Position numbers and translations under genes: made by a program
Assembly: GCA_029215795.1 (NCBI GenBank)
Contig: JARDYH010000003.1
Span: forward strand, 97,558,609 to 97,622,608
Reading direction: 5' to 3'
DNA length: 64,000 nt
DNA from: Anniella stebbinsi
Lineage: Eukaryota > Chordata > Lepidosauria > Squamata > Anniellidae
Shown: positions 35,417 to 45,838 of the stretch, piece after piece
Position numbering within the stretch: the first letter of the stretch is position 1
Layout of the letters: the number at the start of each line of letters is the position of its first letter
The notes under the pieces: model-generated
What the model saw: the letters and a program-made list of their open reading frames with translations, nothing else
Told to the model about the DNA's origin: nothing
Databases searched by the model: none

Positions 35417-37360
35417 TTATTGGGGTCTCCGGGGCACATTCTTCGGCTGCGGAGGAGACACACAAAAGGGGAGAGGACATTCTCGCTGATAATGGCCTTG
35501 ACGGCCACAGTGATAACAGTAAATATTTTGTACGTTTTGGACATTTTGCCTATTAGTTTGTTGATTCCAGGGTCTCTGTTTATTGGATGGACTATTTTGT
35601 GCCCACGCTCTTCGCCTAGGTTCTACTTTTGCTAAAAGCCTAGGTTGGAAGGGTTTGGGTTCATTACATTTGGTTAATTGCTGCACTTGCTCTTTCAAGT
35701 CTTCATAATACTGAGATGCTGCGCCTAAAATAGTCTCGGGTGTGGCTTCTCTATATCCAATCAAAGCAGTCTTTATTTTCAAGACAATTTTTGGTAAGAG
35801 ACCTTGCAGGAGTAAGTCAGTTATTTGCCATGCCTGATTAGCATCTGCAGGGTTTATGTTAGAATTTTTTTGGATTACCCCCTCTAATCGTGATAAATAT
35901 GCTCTTGGGGTTTCATCAGGTCGCTGCTTGGTATCACGGATTACACTCATATTAATTTTTTTTTTGCAAACATGATGAATAGCACTATACAGGGTTTCTC
36001 TTTCCTTAGCCATGCGCTGCATGTCAGTGTCTGTAAGGGTAATATCAGGTCCTGGAGGGTCTAATGGCCATCTCACTAGTCCCCCATCAGGATTAGTGGC
36101 CTTCTGAATAATTCGGTCAAACTCATGTTTAGGTATTACAACTCTCAGTAGATCCTGTAAATCAATGGCTGTAGGGTTATAGAGCATAGCCAAATTTTTT
36201 AGTTCTTCAATAAATTTTTCTGGGTCTTTGCCAAGGGCTGGCATCCTTTGTTTAAAATTATAAATGTCAGCAGCAGACCATGGTTGATAAGCTCGTATAG
36301 CTGGCTGTGCTGAGTTTGCAAAATTTGGATATGCACTTACAGGAAACAGTTTCTGAGTTACAGGATTTCTTTGTACAAGATACACTTTGTTTTTTTGCAC
36401 ATTAACTCCTGTTACAATCAAATCATTCCACAGGTGTTTTAGGCAACTCTGCAGTTGAGACGTGGTAAAATCTTTAACATGAAATTCTACATCTGCAGAA
36501 GGTGGTGTTTTATAGTGGGGCATCACTCTCCCTCTAGGAGTAAAAGTTGCAGGATCTGTTTGTGGGGTGTATGTGTCCTGTTGACTTGTGCTATGTTGGG
36601 GTTGGGGTGGGGAACATGCCTCTGCGCCCCCTTGAGATGGTTGAGGTGATTGTGGCAGTGGGGGTAATGCTCGAGGGAGTGGAGGAATTGGGGGAAGCAT
36701 GCAGGGAAGTATTTCAGAGATTACACCAGTGCATGGGTCATACACTGAGTTATAAAGTTTCTGAGTGCAAGGCAGTCTTTCAATTTTAGGTACTTGGCTT
36801 TGAAATAATAGACAGTTTGGGAGAGGAGCTGTGGGATTCACAGAATTTGTCTTTCTTTCAATTTTTCCCTCCTGCTGTTCCCACAAATCCCAACACTCAA
36901 GTTGCTGTGGCCTGTCATCTTCTAAACAATGCTTAAGGTTATATAAGATTTTAGAGTCAAAACTACCTTTTGTGGGCTCTTTTAGAGGAACTGAAATGTG
37001 TCTTTTTATAAGATTATCTGTATTTTGGTTGTTTGCAAATAAATTTGCGTAATCGTACCATATGTACCAATAAATCATTTGTTGATATTTGTTTCTTTTT
37101 ATACAGAATTTTAAGTAATTTAGACTTTCAATGTTAAAGGTACCTTGTCTTGGCCATCTTAAGGTCAAGTTATTTTTAGTAAATTCTGGCCAAATTTCTT
37201 CACATAATTTTTTTAAAATTCTGGTACGCATTCTAACTGGAAGCTGGCACTCAGTTGGGTAAATGTCTTCACATAATTTTTCTAATGGGGTACGTGCCAT
37301 TTCAATGGTAGCAGTCTCCATATTTATTTGTAACTCAAATAAATCAAGCGCCTTACGCAA
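35417..37360 (-). CDS. retroviral gag, open (647 codons)
   Basis: A full-length uninterrupted gag frame. The N-terminal matrix-like part (1-165) has no MG myristoylation start. PTAP, a late-budding motif that recruits TSG101, is at 176-179, inside a Pro-rich linker that extends to about 290. A capsid-like domain (about 340-570) carries AYQPWSAADI and EELKNLAMLYNPTAIDLQDL. One CCHC zinc knuckle (CYHCGRQGHYQREC, 615-628) is near the C-terminus. The length and layout fit gamma-like Gag. The intact frame contrasts with the ruined pol and env. The start at 37360 is the first ATG; in-frame ATGs at codons 14 and 21 are alternatives. Confidence 0.85.
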   Translation of the reverse strand: MRKALDLFELQINMETATIEMARTPLEKLCEDIYPTECQLPVRMRTRILKKLCEEIWPEFTKNNLTLRWPRQGTFNIESLNYLKFCIKRNKYQQMIYWYIWYDYANLFANNQNTDNLIKRHISVPLKEPTKGSFDSKILYNLKHCLEDDRPQQLECWDLWEQQEGKIERKTNSVNPTAPLPNCLLFQSQVPKIERLPCTQKLYNSVYDPCTGVISEILPCMLPPIPPLPRALPPLPQSPQPSQGGAEACSPPQPQHSTSQQDTYTPQTDPATFTPRGRVMPHYKTPPSADVEFHVKDFTTSQLQSCLKHLWNDLIVTGVNVQKNKVYLVQRNPVTQKLFPVSAYPNFANSAQPAIRAYQPWSAADIYNFKQRMPALGKDPEKFIEELKNLAMLYNPTAIDLQDLLRVVIPKHEFDRIIQKATNPDGGLVRWPLDPPGPDITLTDTDMQRMAKERETLYSAIHHVCKKKINMSVIRDTKQRPDETPRAYLSRLEGVIQKNSNINPADANQAWQITDLLLQGLLPKIVLKIKTALIGYREATPETILGAASQYYEDLKEQVQQLTKCNEPKPFQPRLLAKVEPRRRAWAQNSPSNKQRPWNQQTNRQNVQNVQNIYCYHCGRQGHYQRECPLPFCVSPPQPKNVPRRPQ

Positions 37361-37651
37361 ACTAGCTGTTAGAGTGTCCTCTTTCAGCTAGGGAATATTA
37401 AAGCAGTTGAAGGTGAAAGAAAAGAAGAAAGCCTCTTAAACAAGAATATTAATTTTCACGTCTGTCTCAGCTTTTCTGAATGCACTATATTCAACAACCT
37501 GCTTTTCCACCGGGCCCAGTGAGAAAACTTGGCTTTGATTTTATAATAAATAGTGCCTCCAGATGTGCATAGGACAGAAGGTTAAGATAAAAAAAACCCG
37601 GTAAAACTCTTACTGTGCAGAGACACACTTTTCAGACAATCTATCTCTTGT

Positions 37652-37840
37652 CTTGGGACTTAAACCCAATATATACTGACTTGGGACTTCAACCCACTTA
37701 TACTGACTTGGGACTTCAACCCACTTATACTGACTTGGGACTTCAACCCAATTATACTGACTTGGGACTTCAACCCAATTATACTGACTTGGGACTTCAA
37801 CCCAATTATACTGACTTGGGACTTCAACCCAATTACTCAA
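37652..37840 (-). repeat. 27-bp minisatellite in the retroviral leader
   Basis: About seven direct units built on TTGGGACTTCAACCCA plus TATACTGAC. The middle five are exactly 27 bp and differ at one position; the outer ones are degenerate. It lies between the primer-binding site and gag. Both strands are open through it because 27 is a multiple of three; no protein is inferred. Confidence 0.9.
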
Positions 37841-38463
37841 TTACACACGTGTGTTGTAGACATTGGGACTCAAACCTCAATTCGCAAACAGAGGTACCGA
37901 GGGGCCAAAGTCCTTATTGACCCTCCGGGAGTGAGGCTGCGATACCAACACAATCTTCCCTCTGCTCCCCAAGGTTAGTTGGGTTGTCTACAGAATCTCT
38001 AGAGCTCTTATCTTCCCATTATAGCCTTAAAATTGAGATCTCTTCTCTTCTCAAAACGCGTTCCCCCTTAACAACACAGAAGCTGGCTTCAACATCCACC
38101 AATACCTTGTCATGTAATGCAGTCGTCCTGGGGTCATGCGGAGTCAGACTCCTCGCCCATTAGAGAGTACATGATTTGGCATTCATTCAGAAAATAAAAA
38201 CCTTGATTTCATTCATTCAAGCCAGAAACTTCACTCCCCTCTTCCCAACCTAACAAAGTGGTTCCCCTATTTCCCCTGAAAGAGAGTCTGAGAGTTTGGC
38301 TGCTAGTCAGCCACTTTGGTACTTACCGTCTCGGAGGGTGGTTGCTGATACGCAGGGTCCAAGAGAGGAAAACAGAGAGGAAAAATGGCAAAATTACTTA
38401 GGCGCTTTATTTCGTCTCCTGGGGCCGGCTGGAAAGCAAAAGACCCTTCGAGATGTCCACTGT

Positions 38464-38482
38464 ATCCGAGTTCACGGCACCA
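38464..38482 (-). other. primer-binding site, tRNA-His-like
   Basis: Four bases inside the 5' LTR, the minus strand reads TGGTGCCGTGAACTCGGAT. This matches the complement of the 3' end of tRNA-His apart from one extra A. Confidence 0.7.
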
Positions 38483-38486
38483 AAAC

Positions 38487-39247
38487 TGTGGCAGGAATTT
38501 AAGTCCCCCAGGGAGGCCTATGACTCCCTCTTATGAGAAAGGGGTCATTTATTGTCACAGATCCCTTATGAGAAAGATCTTTACTCTAATTCTTTATAAT
38601 GCTTTGATACAGTAACTGGCCTAAATGTAGACTAGGGATGAATAACCTTAAGATGGGGAAGGGACCTCCCATAGATCAGTGACTTCCCACCCAATAACTT
38701 CAAAGGAGTTATATTCATGCAAGCAATTAAACTCAGTCACAGTGGAGTCCAAAGATACTCACATATTAGATTCTTAAAGATAGGTTTATTGAAGAAGACA
38801 CATCAGCTGAGGGAGCCAGAGATAGACCTCTGACTGAATTAAGTATATAGGGTATCACTCTTATATAGGAAACTGGAAACATCAGAATTAGCATATCTAG
38901 CTTTTTGTACAGAATCACCTTTGTACCAGGGGAAAGTTTACAATAATACAGGGTAGCACATAGGAACGATGTAATTTGTCTCTAAGTCAAAACAGAGAAA
39001 GGCGCCACATATGAATGATGGAGGTCAAGATAAACTAAAACAATACAGAATGCATATAGTTGCTAGTGGACCAAAGTTCATTATGATGAGGCTCAACACA
39101 TCTAGCTATTACATTGCTGGTTCTATCTTACAGGAGAACAGATACATGGTTTTATTAGAAGCATGAAATCAATATTAGTTTCTCAATCATTTAAATGTTG
39201 TTATCACTAGCTATTGTTATGATCATACCTGAAATATTCCCGCAACA
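38487..39247 (-). repeat. 5' LTR
   Basis: 761 bp and identical to the other LTR by eye. Flanked outside by CATAC. Confidence 0.9.
38785..38869 (-). promoter_or_regulatory. LTR core promoter and poly(A) signal
   Basis: On the minus strand CCTATATAAG (38860-38869) is a TATA box about 380 bp into the LTR, and AATAAA follows about 70 bp further (38785-38790). This gives the usual U3-R-U5 order, with transcription start expected between the two. The same pair occurs in the other LTR. Confidence 0.6.
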
Positions 39248-39322
39248 CATACAACATACACACAATACACACATACATTTAAAACCGCTACAACAGCCCA
39301 AAAAAGCTACAAGAAACAAACA
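39248..39322 (-). mobile_element. L2 LINE 3' end, part 2
   Basis: Continuation of the L2 interrupted by the retrovirus. Starts with the duplicated CATAC and ends before AAATTT (39323-39328), the duplication of the CR1 target. Confidence 0.6.
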
Positions 39323-39328
39323 AATTTG

Positions 39329-40228
39329 TTGAAATAATTATTAAAGATAAAATTATTACACATATAGAAAGACAAATCCTGCTGAAAAAGTACCTCCGTG
39401 GCTTCCACAAAGGTAAATCCTGTCTCACTAACCTTTTAGAATTCTTTATGAGTGTCAATAAACAAATGGACAGGGATGATCTGGTAGACGTTGTTTACAT
39501 GGACTTTGAAAAGGTGTTTGACAAAGATTCCTGAGCAAATGTAGCACTCATGGAATAAGGAGAGATCCTCTTATGGATCAGTAACTGGCTAAAGCAGAGA
39601 GTAGGAATAAATGGTAAATACTCTCAGTGGAGGGATATAAACAGTGGGGTCCCACAGGGACCAATATTTATTCAACTTGTTGATAAATTACTTGGAGTTA
39701 GAACAGTGAGGAGGCCAAGTTGGCTGATAACACCAAATTTTTTAGGGTGGTTAAAACCCTAAATAATTGTGAGTAGTTCCAAAAGGAGCTGTCCAAACTG
39801 GGTGAATAGGCATCAAAATGTCAAATGCGGTTCAATGTAAGCAAGAGTAAAGTTGGGGCAAAAAGTCACAACTTCACGTATATGCTGATGTGATCTGCAT
39901 TACTAGTGACTGACCAAGAAAGAGATTTTGGGGTTGAGCAGCTGCTATGAAAACTAAAACTCCATGTGAGGCATGGGCAATTAGAAAAGGAATTGAAAAT
40001 AATATCACCAATATCATACTGCCTTTATACAAATATGTGGTGGAACCATCCTTGTAATATTGTGTACAGTTCTGTTCACTGCACTAAAAAAGGATATTGT
40101 AGACTGCAGAAAAGGGCAACAAAAATGTTCAGGGGGCTAGAGCATCTCCCCTATGAGAAGTTACAATGCCCGGGACTCTTTAGCTTAGAGAAAAGATGAG
40201 TGAGGATAAGCATGATAGAAGTGTAATT
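39329..40228 (+). mobile_element. CR1 LINE, segment 3 of 4 (RT domain)
   Basis: CR1 reverse transcriptase in broken frames: a LRGFHKGKSCLTNLLEFF-like region near 39389, DLVDVVYMDFEKVFDKD near 39480, then NSGVPQGP near 39642, and the C-terminal YKYVVEPSL-like and RLQKRATKMFRGLEHLPYEK (40106-40165) parts. It contains stops and is not functional. Interrupted at about 40228 by an L2 3' end. Confidence 0.8.
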
Positions 40229-40470
40229 TGAGAAATTAGCAGTCTTCATGAATTTAAGAGAGCCGTGAAAACTGATCTCTTCCAGCAGGCCTACCCAGTT
40301 GAATTTTAAGATGTTTTTAATGATGTATTATTATTTTTTTGTTTTAATATTTCATCTATTTTGTGGTCCTTGTGTTTTATATTTGTTATTCCCTGCCTCG
40401 ATCCGGAGGGAGAGGCGGGTTATAAATAAATTTATTGTTGTTGTTGTTGTTGTTGTTGTTATTATTATTA
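40229..40470 (+). mobile_element. L2 LINE 3' end inserted in CR1
   Basis: Contains the last codons of L2 ORF2 (a LFQQAYPV-like end near 40280-40303), the 3' UTR stem CCTGCCTCGATCCGGAGGGA and a (TTG)n(TTA)n tail at 40434-40470. The CR1 continues at AAATTATGAATAG. Confidence 0.75.
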
Positions 40471-40918
40471 AAATTATGAATAGTTTGGAGAAAGTGGAAA
40501 GGGAGATATTTTTCTCCCTTTCTCATCATCATCATCATCCCATGAATCAGATTGGTAGGAGATTCAGGATAGATAAAAGAAAGTACTTCTTCACACAGCA
40601 CATAGTTTAGCTATGGACTTCACTTCCACAAGATGAAGTGATGGCCACAGTTTTGGATGTTTTTAAAAGGAACTTCAAAAATTCATGGAGGAGAAAGCTA
40701 TCAATGCCTTCTAGTCCTGGTGGTTGTATGCTACCTCCAGTATCAGAGGCAGTGTGCCTATGCGCATCAGTTCCTGGGGAACATGAGCAGGAGAGTGCTG
40801 TTGCAGTCATGTCCTACTCGTGGATTCCCTGTGGGCAGCTGGTTGGCCACTGTGTGAACAGAATGCTGGACTAGATGGTTCTTTGGTCTGATTCAATATG
40901 GCTCTTTTTATGTTCATA
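40471..40918 (+). mobile_element. CR1 LINE, segment 4 of 4 (3' end)
   Basis: CR1 C-terminus and 3' UTR: GATTCAGGATAGATAAAAG, then the ACTGTGTGAACAGAATGCTG block and ATGGCTCTTTTTATGTTCAT at the very end. This completes an element whose pieces span 22435-40918. Confidence 0.8.
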
Positions 40919-40959
40919 TGTTCCTTCAAGGAGATCTTAATGCATTCTTTCTCACTTGG

Positions 40960-41507
40960 TGTTATGTTTTCTTTTACTGGGAAGTTGGCAGCGACCAAAT
41001 AAGAAGCCAACTCAGAACTGAACCAAAACTCCTTTTACTTCAGGTAAATAACTTGCAAACACAAAACAAACTAATTAACATTAGCTCGCCTCAAGGGAGG
41101 ATTAGGCAAATGACAAAAGAAGCAATTGCTTTCTGTAAGAGACCAAAGAGAGAGTCCTTTCCAGCCGGGACTTAAGTATTCATCTTTAAGTTGCTGTGCT
41201 TCTTCTTACCGAGCCGTTCCCACCGAAGTCTCCCCACTCTGGCCTCGTCCGGCTTTAGCCTCCTCCGGAATATTGCATCCTTTAAAGTGTCCACCGGCTC
41301 CTCCTCCTCCTGGGAAGCTGGTCGAGGTTACTCAGCTGAAGATAAGTTCCCCTCCACAGCGCTAATCTCTGAGTTTCCATCCTCTGCAGCTGGAACAAAG
41401 ACCTGGGGAATCAGTCTATCCCCGGGTGATACCAACAGGTCCTCTTCTCGTTCAGAATCTGATTCTGCCCCCTCCTCTCTCAACTCATCAGCCTGTTCAG
41501 GGTAAAA
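40960..41507 (-). mobile_element. possible LTR-retroelement fragment
   Basis: On the minus strand the end AAAAGAAAACATAACA with a preceding Pro/Glu-rich 64-codon frame (41522-41328) resembles the tail of an LTR element's coding region followed by an LTR. No partner LTR, primer site or enzyme motif is visible, so the assignment is weak. Confidence 0.3.
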
Positions 41508-41510
41508 GGA

Positions 41511-41865
41511 GGCCTCCTCCACACGGGGCGTTTAATGAGCCTTGAAGGCTCATTATAAATTTTACCTACACACGAGCGGAGCGCAAAACGGGCGTACAGG
41601 CGCGTTATCTCCCCGATAATGCGCATTTTCGAACGCGCGTTAAATAGCGACTTTTATTTTGCTCCGGCCGTTAAAGCGCATTTTCGCTGTGTGAACAAGC
41701 GATTATGCGCATTAACTACCTGGAAAGCGCTTTTTGGGCATCTTTTAATGCGCTTCGCCGCTTCTCGCCGCCTCCCGTGCAGAGGGATTGTGAGTAAATG
41801 CGCCTCCGCGATAATGCGCATAATCGCGGAACCAGGCGCAAAGGCGCATTCTTGTGGAGGGGGCC
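41511..41865 (+). mobile_element. GCGC-motif TIR element, copy 5 (355 bp)
   Basis: Termini GGCCTCCTCCACA and TGTGGAGGGGGCC are perfect inverted copies apart from one base. The 3-bp duplication is GGA (41508-41510 and 41866-41868). Its interior keeps the full set of GCGC words with few mutations (GAACGCGCGTTAAATAGCG, AATGCGCATAATCGCGGA), so it looks like the youngest or least decayed copy. CpG content is high. No ORF of note. Confidence 0.85.
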
Positions 41866-41868
41866 GGA

Positions 41869-43034
41869 GTTAGACACAAGGGCAACTCCAGATGTGTTGG
41901 ACTTAGGGTTGCCATACGTCCTGGAAAACCGGGAATGTCACGGATTCCAAGACATTCTGAAATGTCCCGGCCGGTCAGTCACAAATCCCGGATTCCTGGT
42001 CCGGCTGGGCAAGACAGAGAGAGAGAGAGGAGAGCAGAAAGCTCTGGGGCACTAGGACCCAGACAAAGAGAAGCGCCTGAGTTATTCCTCCTCCTCCTCC
42101 CCCCTACGGAGGAGGGACGGTGCATGGCTTCCTCAGCCATGAGGAGGATCCATGGCCGCAACCAGCAGCCTTCTTCCACAGCCCACCTTTTCCCAAAGCA
42201 CTAGGTGCATGCTGGGTTCCCGCACGCCTCGTCCAGAGGTTTGACATGAGATTCCTGCCTCCTCCTCCCTCGGTTCAGCCAAGGACTTCAGGTTGGTTGA
42301 GTATTTCCCTTCCTTCCTTTGCTCTGGGACAGTGTGCGCCTCCTTTTTTAACCCACCAAGCTAACATGTTTAAAAGGCATTTCCCTCCTCCCTTTCCCCC
42401 CTCCCAGATGGATAGCCCTCCCGTAGTTTGTTGTAGCTAAACAACAACAAAAATAAACCTGTTAATCTTCACAATAACAAGGCTCTTGTGGCATCTTAGG
42501 CTACACATACTTGGGAGTAAAACCCATTAAACTCAAAGGCACTTATTTATGAGTAGGTGTGCATAGGGTTGTACTTCTAAAAACAAAAGGTGCAATCCTG
42601 TGCATGTTTAGATAAAGAAAGTCCTACATCTCCTAGCTTCCACCAGCCAGCATGACTGGCTAGGGCATACTGGGAGTTGTAGGACTTTTTTCTGTCTAAA
42701 CATGCATAGGATTGCGGCCTAATAGATTTATGTTGGTATAAGCTTTTGGGAACTTAAGCATTCTAGTGTCCACAAAAGTATATGCCACAATACCATTCAG
42801 GTAGCCGGATTTTATGCAGGTTTGCTTGTAAATTCAGTGGGGCTTACACCCAAGTTAGGGGTGCCAAGGGCCTGTATGGTAACTGTTTTGAGTTAATAGG
42901 TAGATGGATTTTATATTTTCAAAAACGGAGAGACAACAATTGTCTATTTTCGTGTTCTCTGTAGTCCTGTGGGCACTGAAGCCATCACATCACCAGGCAG
43001 AGGCCAAGCTGAATGTCTGCACACCCTCCTCTTC
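41869..43034. other. mosaic of short repeats
   Basis: At about 41905 GGGTTGCCATACGTCCTGGA starts a repeat whose inverse end is seen near 45150-45185. A GC-rich non-coding block follows (42060-42420). At 42512-42720 two copies of the CAATCCTATGCA-type palindrome flank a foldback repeat (CCAGCCAGCATGACTGGC). No exon was recognised. Confidence 0.4.
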
Positions 43035-43110
43035 CATGCACTGAGCAGGGGGTTGGACTCGATGGCCTTGTAGGCCCCTTCCAACTCTACTATTTTATGA
43101 TTCCATATCA
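43035..43110 (+). mobile_element. CR1 LINE 3' end fragment
   Basis: GAGCAGGGGGTTGGACTCGA followed by AGGCCCCTTCCAACTCTACT and a degenerate ATTCTATGATTC-type end. Only the 3' UTR is left. Confidence 0.7.
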
Positions 43111-43346
43111 TTTTATGATTAACAACACATGCATCCTGACTATAACATCCAGTTAGCTCCCCCACTACCATTCATATTACCACCACCACCCTGCTTTTTG
43201 TCACATCTTGCCTGATGAAGAGATCTGAAGATCTCAAAAACTTGTACATTTTTGTGATTTTTGAGTTGGCCTAATGAAAGTATTATGTTATATGGATTTC
43301 GATCTTTTCCCCTTATGGTCAACATGGCTGCCTTTGTTTTTGTTCT

Positions 43347-43600
43347 TTAGGGCACAATCCTATGCATGTTTAGATAGAAAAAACATGTATTTTAAATGCA
43401 AATATAAATAAATAAAATTTGTCCTGGTTTTGTGAATGCAGAATATAGCAAACCTAATGTGCAGGAAAAAGCAGGCATTTAACATTCTCCCATTGAAACC
43501 AATGAGATCGTACAACCCTATGCATGTTTGCTCATACATAAGTCCCATTGTGTTCAGTGAGTCTTACTCCCAAGTAAGTATGCATGGCATTGCAGCCTTA
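43347..43600. repeat. CAATCCTATGCA-type palindromic repeats
   Basis: Arms CACAATCCTATGCATGTTTA near 43350 and CAACCCTATGCATGTTTGCT near 43512-43531, with AAGTATGCATGGCATTGCAG closing at 43575-43594. The second copy is nearly complete. Confidence 0.5.
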
Positions 43601-44265
43601 AAAGTACTTAACTTTTGTTGGATCATGCCTTAAGTTTAATTTGGGCTGTGTGTGTGTGTGTGGGGGGGGGTGTTGCCTTTTAAATATGTCTAAGAAAATC
43701 AACATTATCGTTGTTATTTACAATTCATTTTGATCTTGTCAGCTAGTGGCACAGAACAGTCCATATTCTGCTAGAGTCACCACTTGAACACGAAGTTGAT
43801 GGCTGCTTTGGGGTTAAACAATATCTTTTAATATTAATATTGGGCAGTTAGGGTGGGGGTAAGTCTACATATTGAATTCTCCTCTAGCTTTTGAGAACTA
43901 GTGGATAAATGAAATTTAGTGTCATTTTTCTGTTTGATTGCTTAAATTGTTCTTTGCCTATTATTTATTTACAGATGCTTAAGTACTTTAGGACTGTTTG
44001 TCATTTAAGGCCTAAAAGCCTGGAAATCTATTTGGGGAGAGGGAGAGAATGAGTTTCTGTGTGTAAAGGAAAAAGAGCGGGAAGTTTGTAAGTTAGAAAG
44101 AGCGGGAAGTTTAAAATGAGAAAAGAGCGGGAAATCTAACCTATAAAAGAGCAGCACAAACGTTACCATAGAGAGGAGGGAACAAGAAGAGCAAAAGAGC
44201 GAAATCACTAGAAGAAAACAGGCTCATTTCCTTACTTCAAGAATCCTGCTGATTTAACTGTACAT
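43601..44265. other. non-coding stretch
   Basis: A (GT)n-G tract lies near 43651-43668. GAGCGGGAA occurs three times within 44070-44145 in short tandem-like order. No gene recognised. Confidence 0.35.
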
Positions 44266-44700
44266 TAATGAGGATGATCAGGGATCTGGAAACAAAGCCC
44301 TTTGAGGAGAGATTGAAAGAACTGGACATGTGTAGCCCGGAGAAGAGAAGTCTGAGGGGAGACATGATAGCACTCTTCAAGGACTTGAAAGGTTGTCACA
44401 CAGAGGAGGGTCAGGATCTCTTCTCGATCAACCCAGAGTGCAGGACGTGGAATAATGGGCTCAAGTGACAGGAAGCCAGATTCCAACTAGACATCAGGAA
44501 AAACTTCCTGGCTGTTAGAGCAGTACAACAATGGAACCAATGACCTAGGGAGGTGGTGGGCTCTCCCACACTAGAGGCATTCAAGAGGCAGCTGGACAAC
44601 CATCTGTCAGGGATGCTTTAAGGTGGATTCCTGCATTGAGCAGGGGGTTGGACTTGATGGCCTTATAGGCCCCTTCCAACTTGTACTATTCTATGATTCT
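44266..44700 (+). mobile_element. CR1 LINE 3' region
   Basis: A C-terminal CR1 piece (RDLETKPFEERLKELDMCSP and KRSLRGDMIALFKDLKGC from 44277) followed by the 3' UTR with GAGCAGGGGGTTGGACTTGA and the terminal CTATTCTATGATTCT. A single stop separates it from the downstream RQLDNHL-like region. Confidence 0.8.
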
Positions 44701-45802
44701 AATTTTAGTACTGTTTGAACCACTTAAGCCTTTCTTTCTCTTGATTTCAGAATAGCAGGGCATCTGTCATTCTTTTCTGCCAGTTTTCTTTGATCAATTA
44801 TCATTTTTTCAAAGAAAGTGTTAGATCTCTCCATTAAACCCTGACGGGCAGTATCTGGCAAAAGTCATGCTCCTCTCTGCTGTTCTGGTGTGCCCTGATA
44901 CAGAGCCCTTAGCTATTCTAGCCTGCCCTACTGCAGACTCTTCAAACTACTTTGGCTACTCTTGCAGATTCTCCAACTGTTCTGGCCTGGCCTGTCACAG
45001 ACCTTGTGAGTATTTTTGCCTGCCCTAAGACAGAAGTGTTGGAAGTGCCAGGTTAATAACGGTTATTTTATTAATGTTTATGCATTCTGAGTTATGTCAA
45101 ATGACTTATGTATTTTAAATGCAAAAATAAATAAATACATTTTAAAAATTGTCCTGGTTTTGAGGATTCGTAATATGGCAACCCTAGTTGGACTGCAACT
45201 CCCTTTATTCCAAGCTAGCATGAGGATTAGGGAAGACTGAGCTATGGTGATGGCCAATGCCTTAGATTGCTTTAAAAGAAGATTAGACAAATTTAGAGAG
45301 GAGGTCTATTAATAGCTATTAGCCGTGACAACTAAATATAGCCTCTGAAAACCAAATGTTGCAGATAATTGGGATGGGGGACCATGCCGACTGAGCCATG
45401 CATTGCCTCCATTGCTACGCCTAATGATTGCCAGTAAGAATGTGATTTGCCCCTCCCCCTTGAAGATACTCCAGAAGCAGTGCAAGCAAGATTCCCATCA
45501 GCGAAACATCACACCAGTCATCTCTGGACCAACCTAGTTATGCCATAACTCAAATGAGCTTAATACAATTCTGCACCTGTTGTTAAACAAACATTTTTTT
45601 TTGGACTTCATCAGACTTGTTTTTTTTTTAAAATGGTTGCTTCAGTGATATAGTATTAATGGAATTCTTACAGAATTGGTTATTAAGAAATGTGTATAGA
45701 AGTTGCCATACAAGATGATGTAAATTGTTATCTCTTCAATCTAGTATTGCTACATAGCAGCCACATTATTTTTCTTATTTGAAGAGTTCAAAAAATAGTA
45801 TG

Positions 45803-45838
<36 letters not shown>

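Larger units (their letters stand above)
29778..39247 (-). mobile_element. endogenous retrovirus, minus orientation, 9,470 bp
   Basis: Two 761-bp LTRs (5' LTR 38487-39247, 3' LTR 29778-30538 in element sense) beginning TGTTGCGGGA and ending CCTGCCACA, with the 5-bp duplication CATAC outside (29773-29777 and 39248-39252). Order on the minus strand: LTR, primer-binding site, leader with a minisatellite, open gag, then decayed pol and env and a purine tract before the 3' LTR. The LTRs are identical in my base-by-base reading. A single-CCHC gag with a PTAP motif and a CX6CC transmembrane-env motif suggest a gamma-like (class I) retrovirus. It is defective: protease, reverse transcriptase and integrase are not recognisable. 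Confidence 0.9.

Noticed and set aside
35417..37360. A domesticated host gag-derived gene
   Set aside because: It sits in place between identical LTRs with primer site and polypurine tract, so it is ordinary gag of a recent insertion.
37652..37840. A CRISPR-like array
   Set aside because: Units are contiguous direct repeats without unique spacers, in a vertebrate genome.
37610..37920. Repeat proteins read from both strands of the leader minisatellite
   Set aside because: The repeat unit is 27 bp, so all frames stay open by arithmetic; it lies in the retroviral leader.
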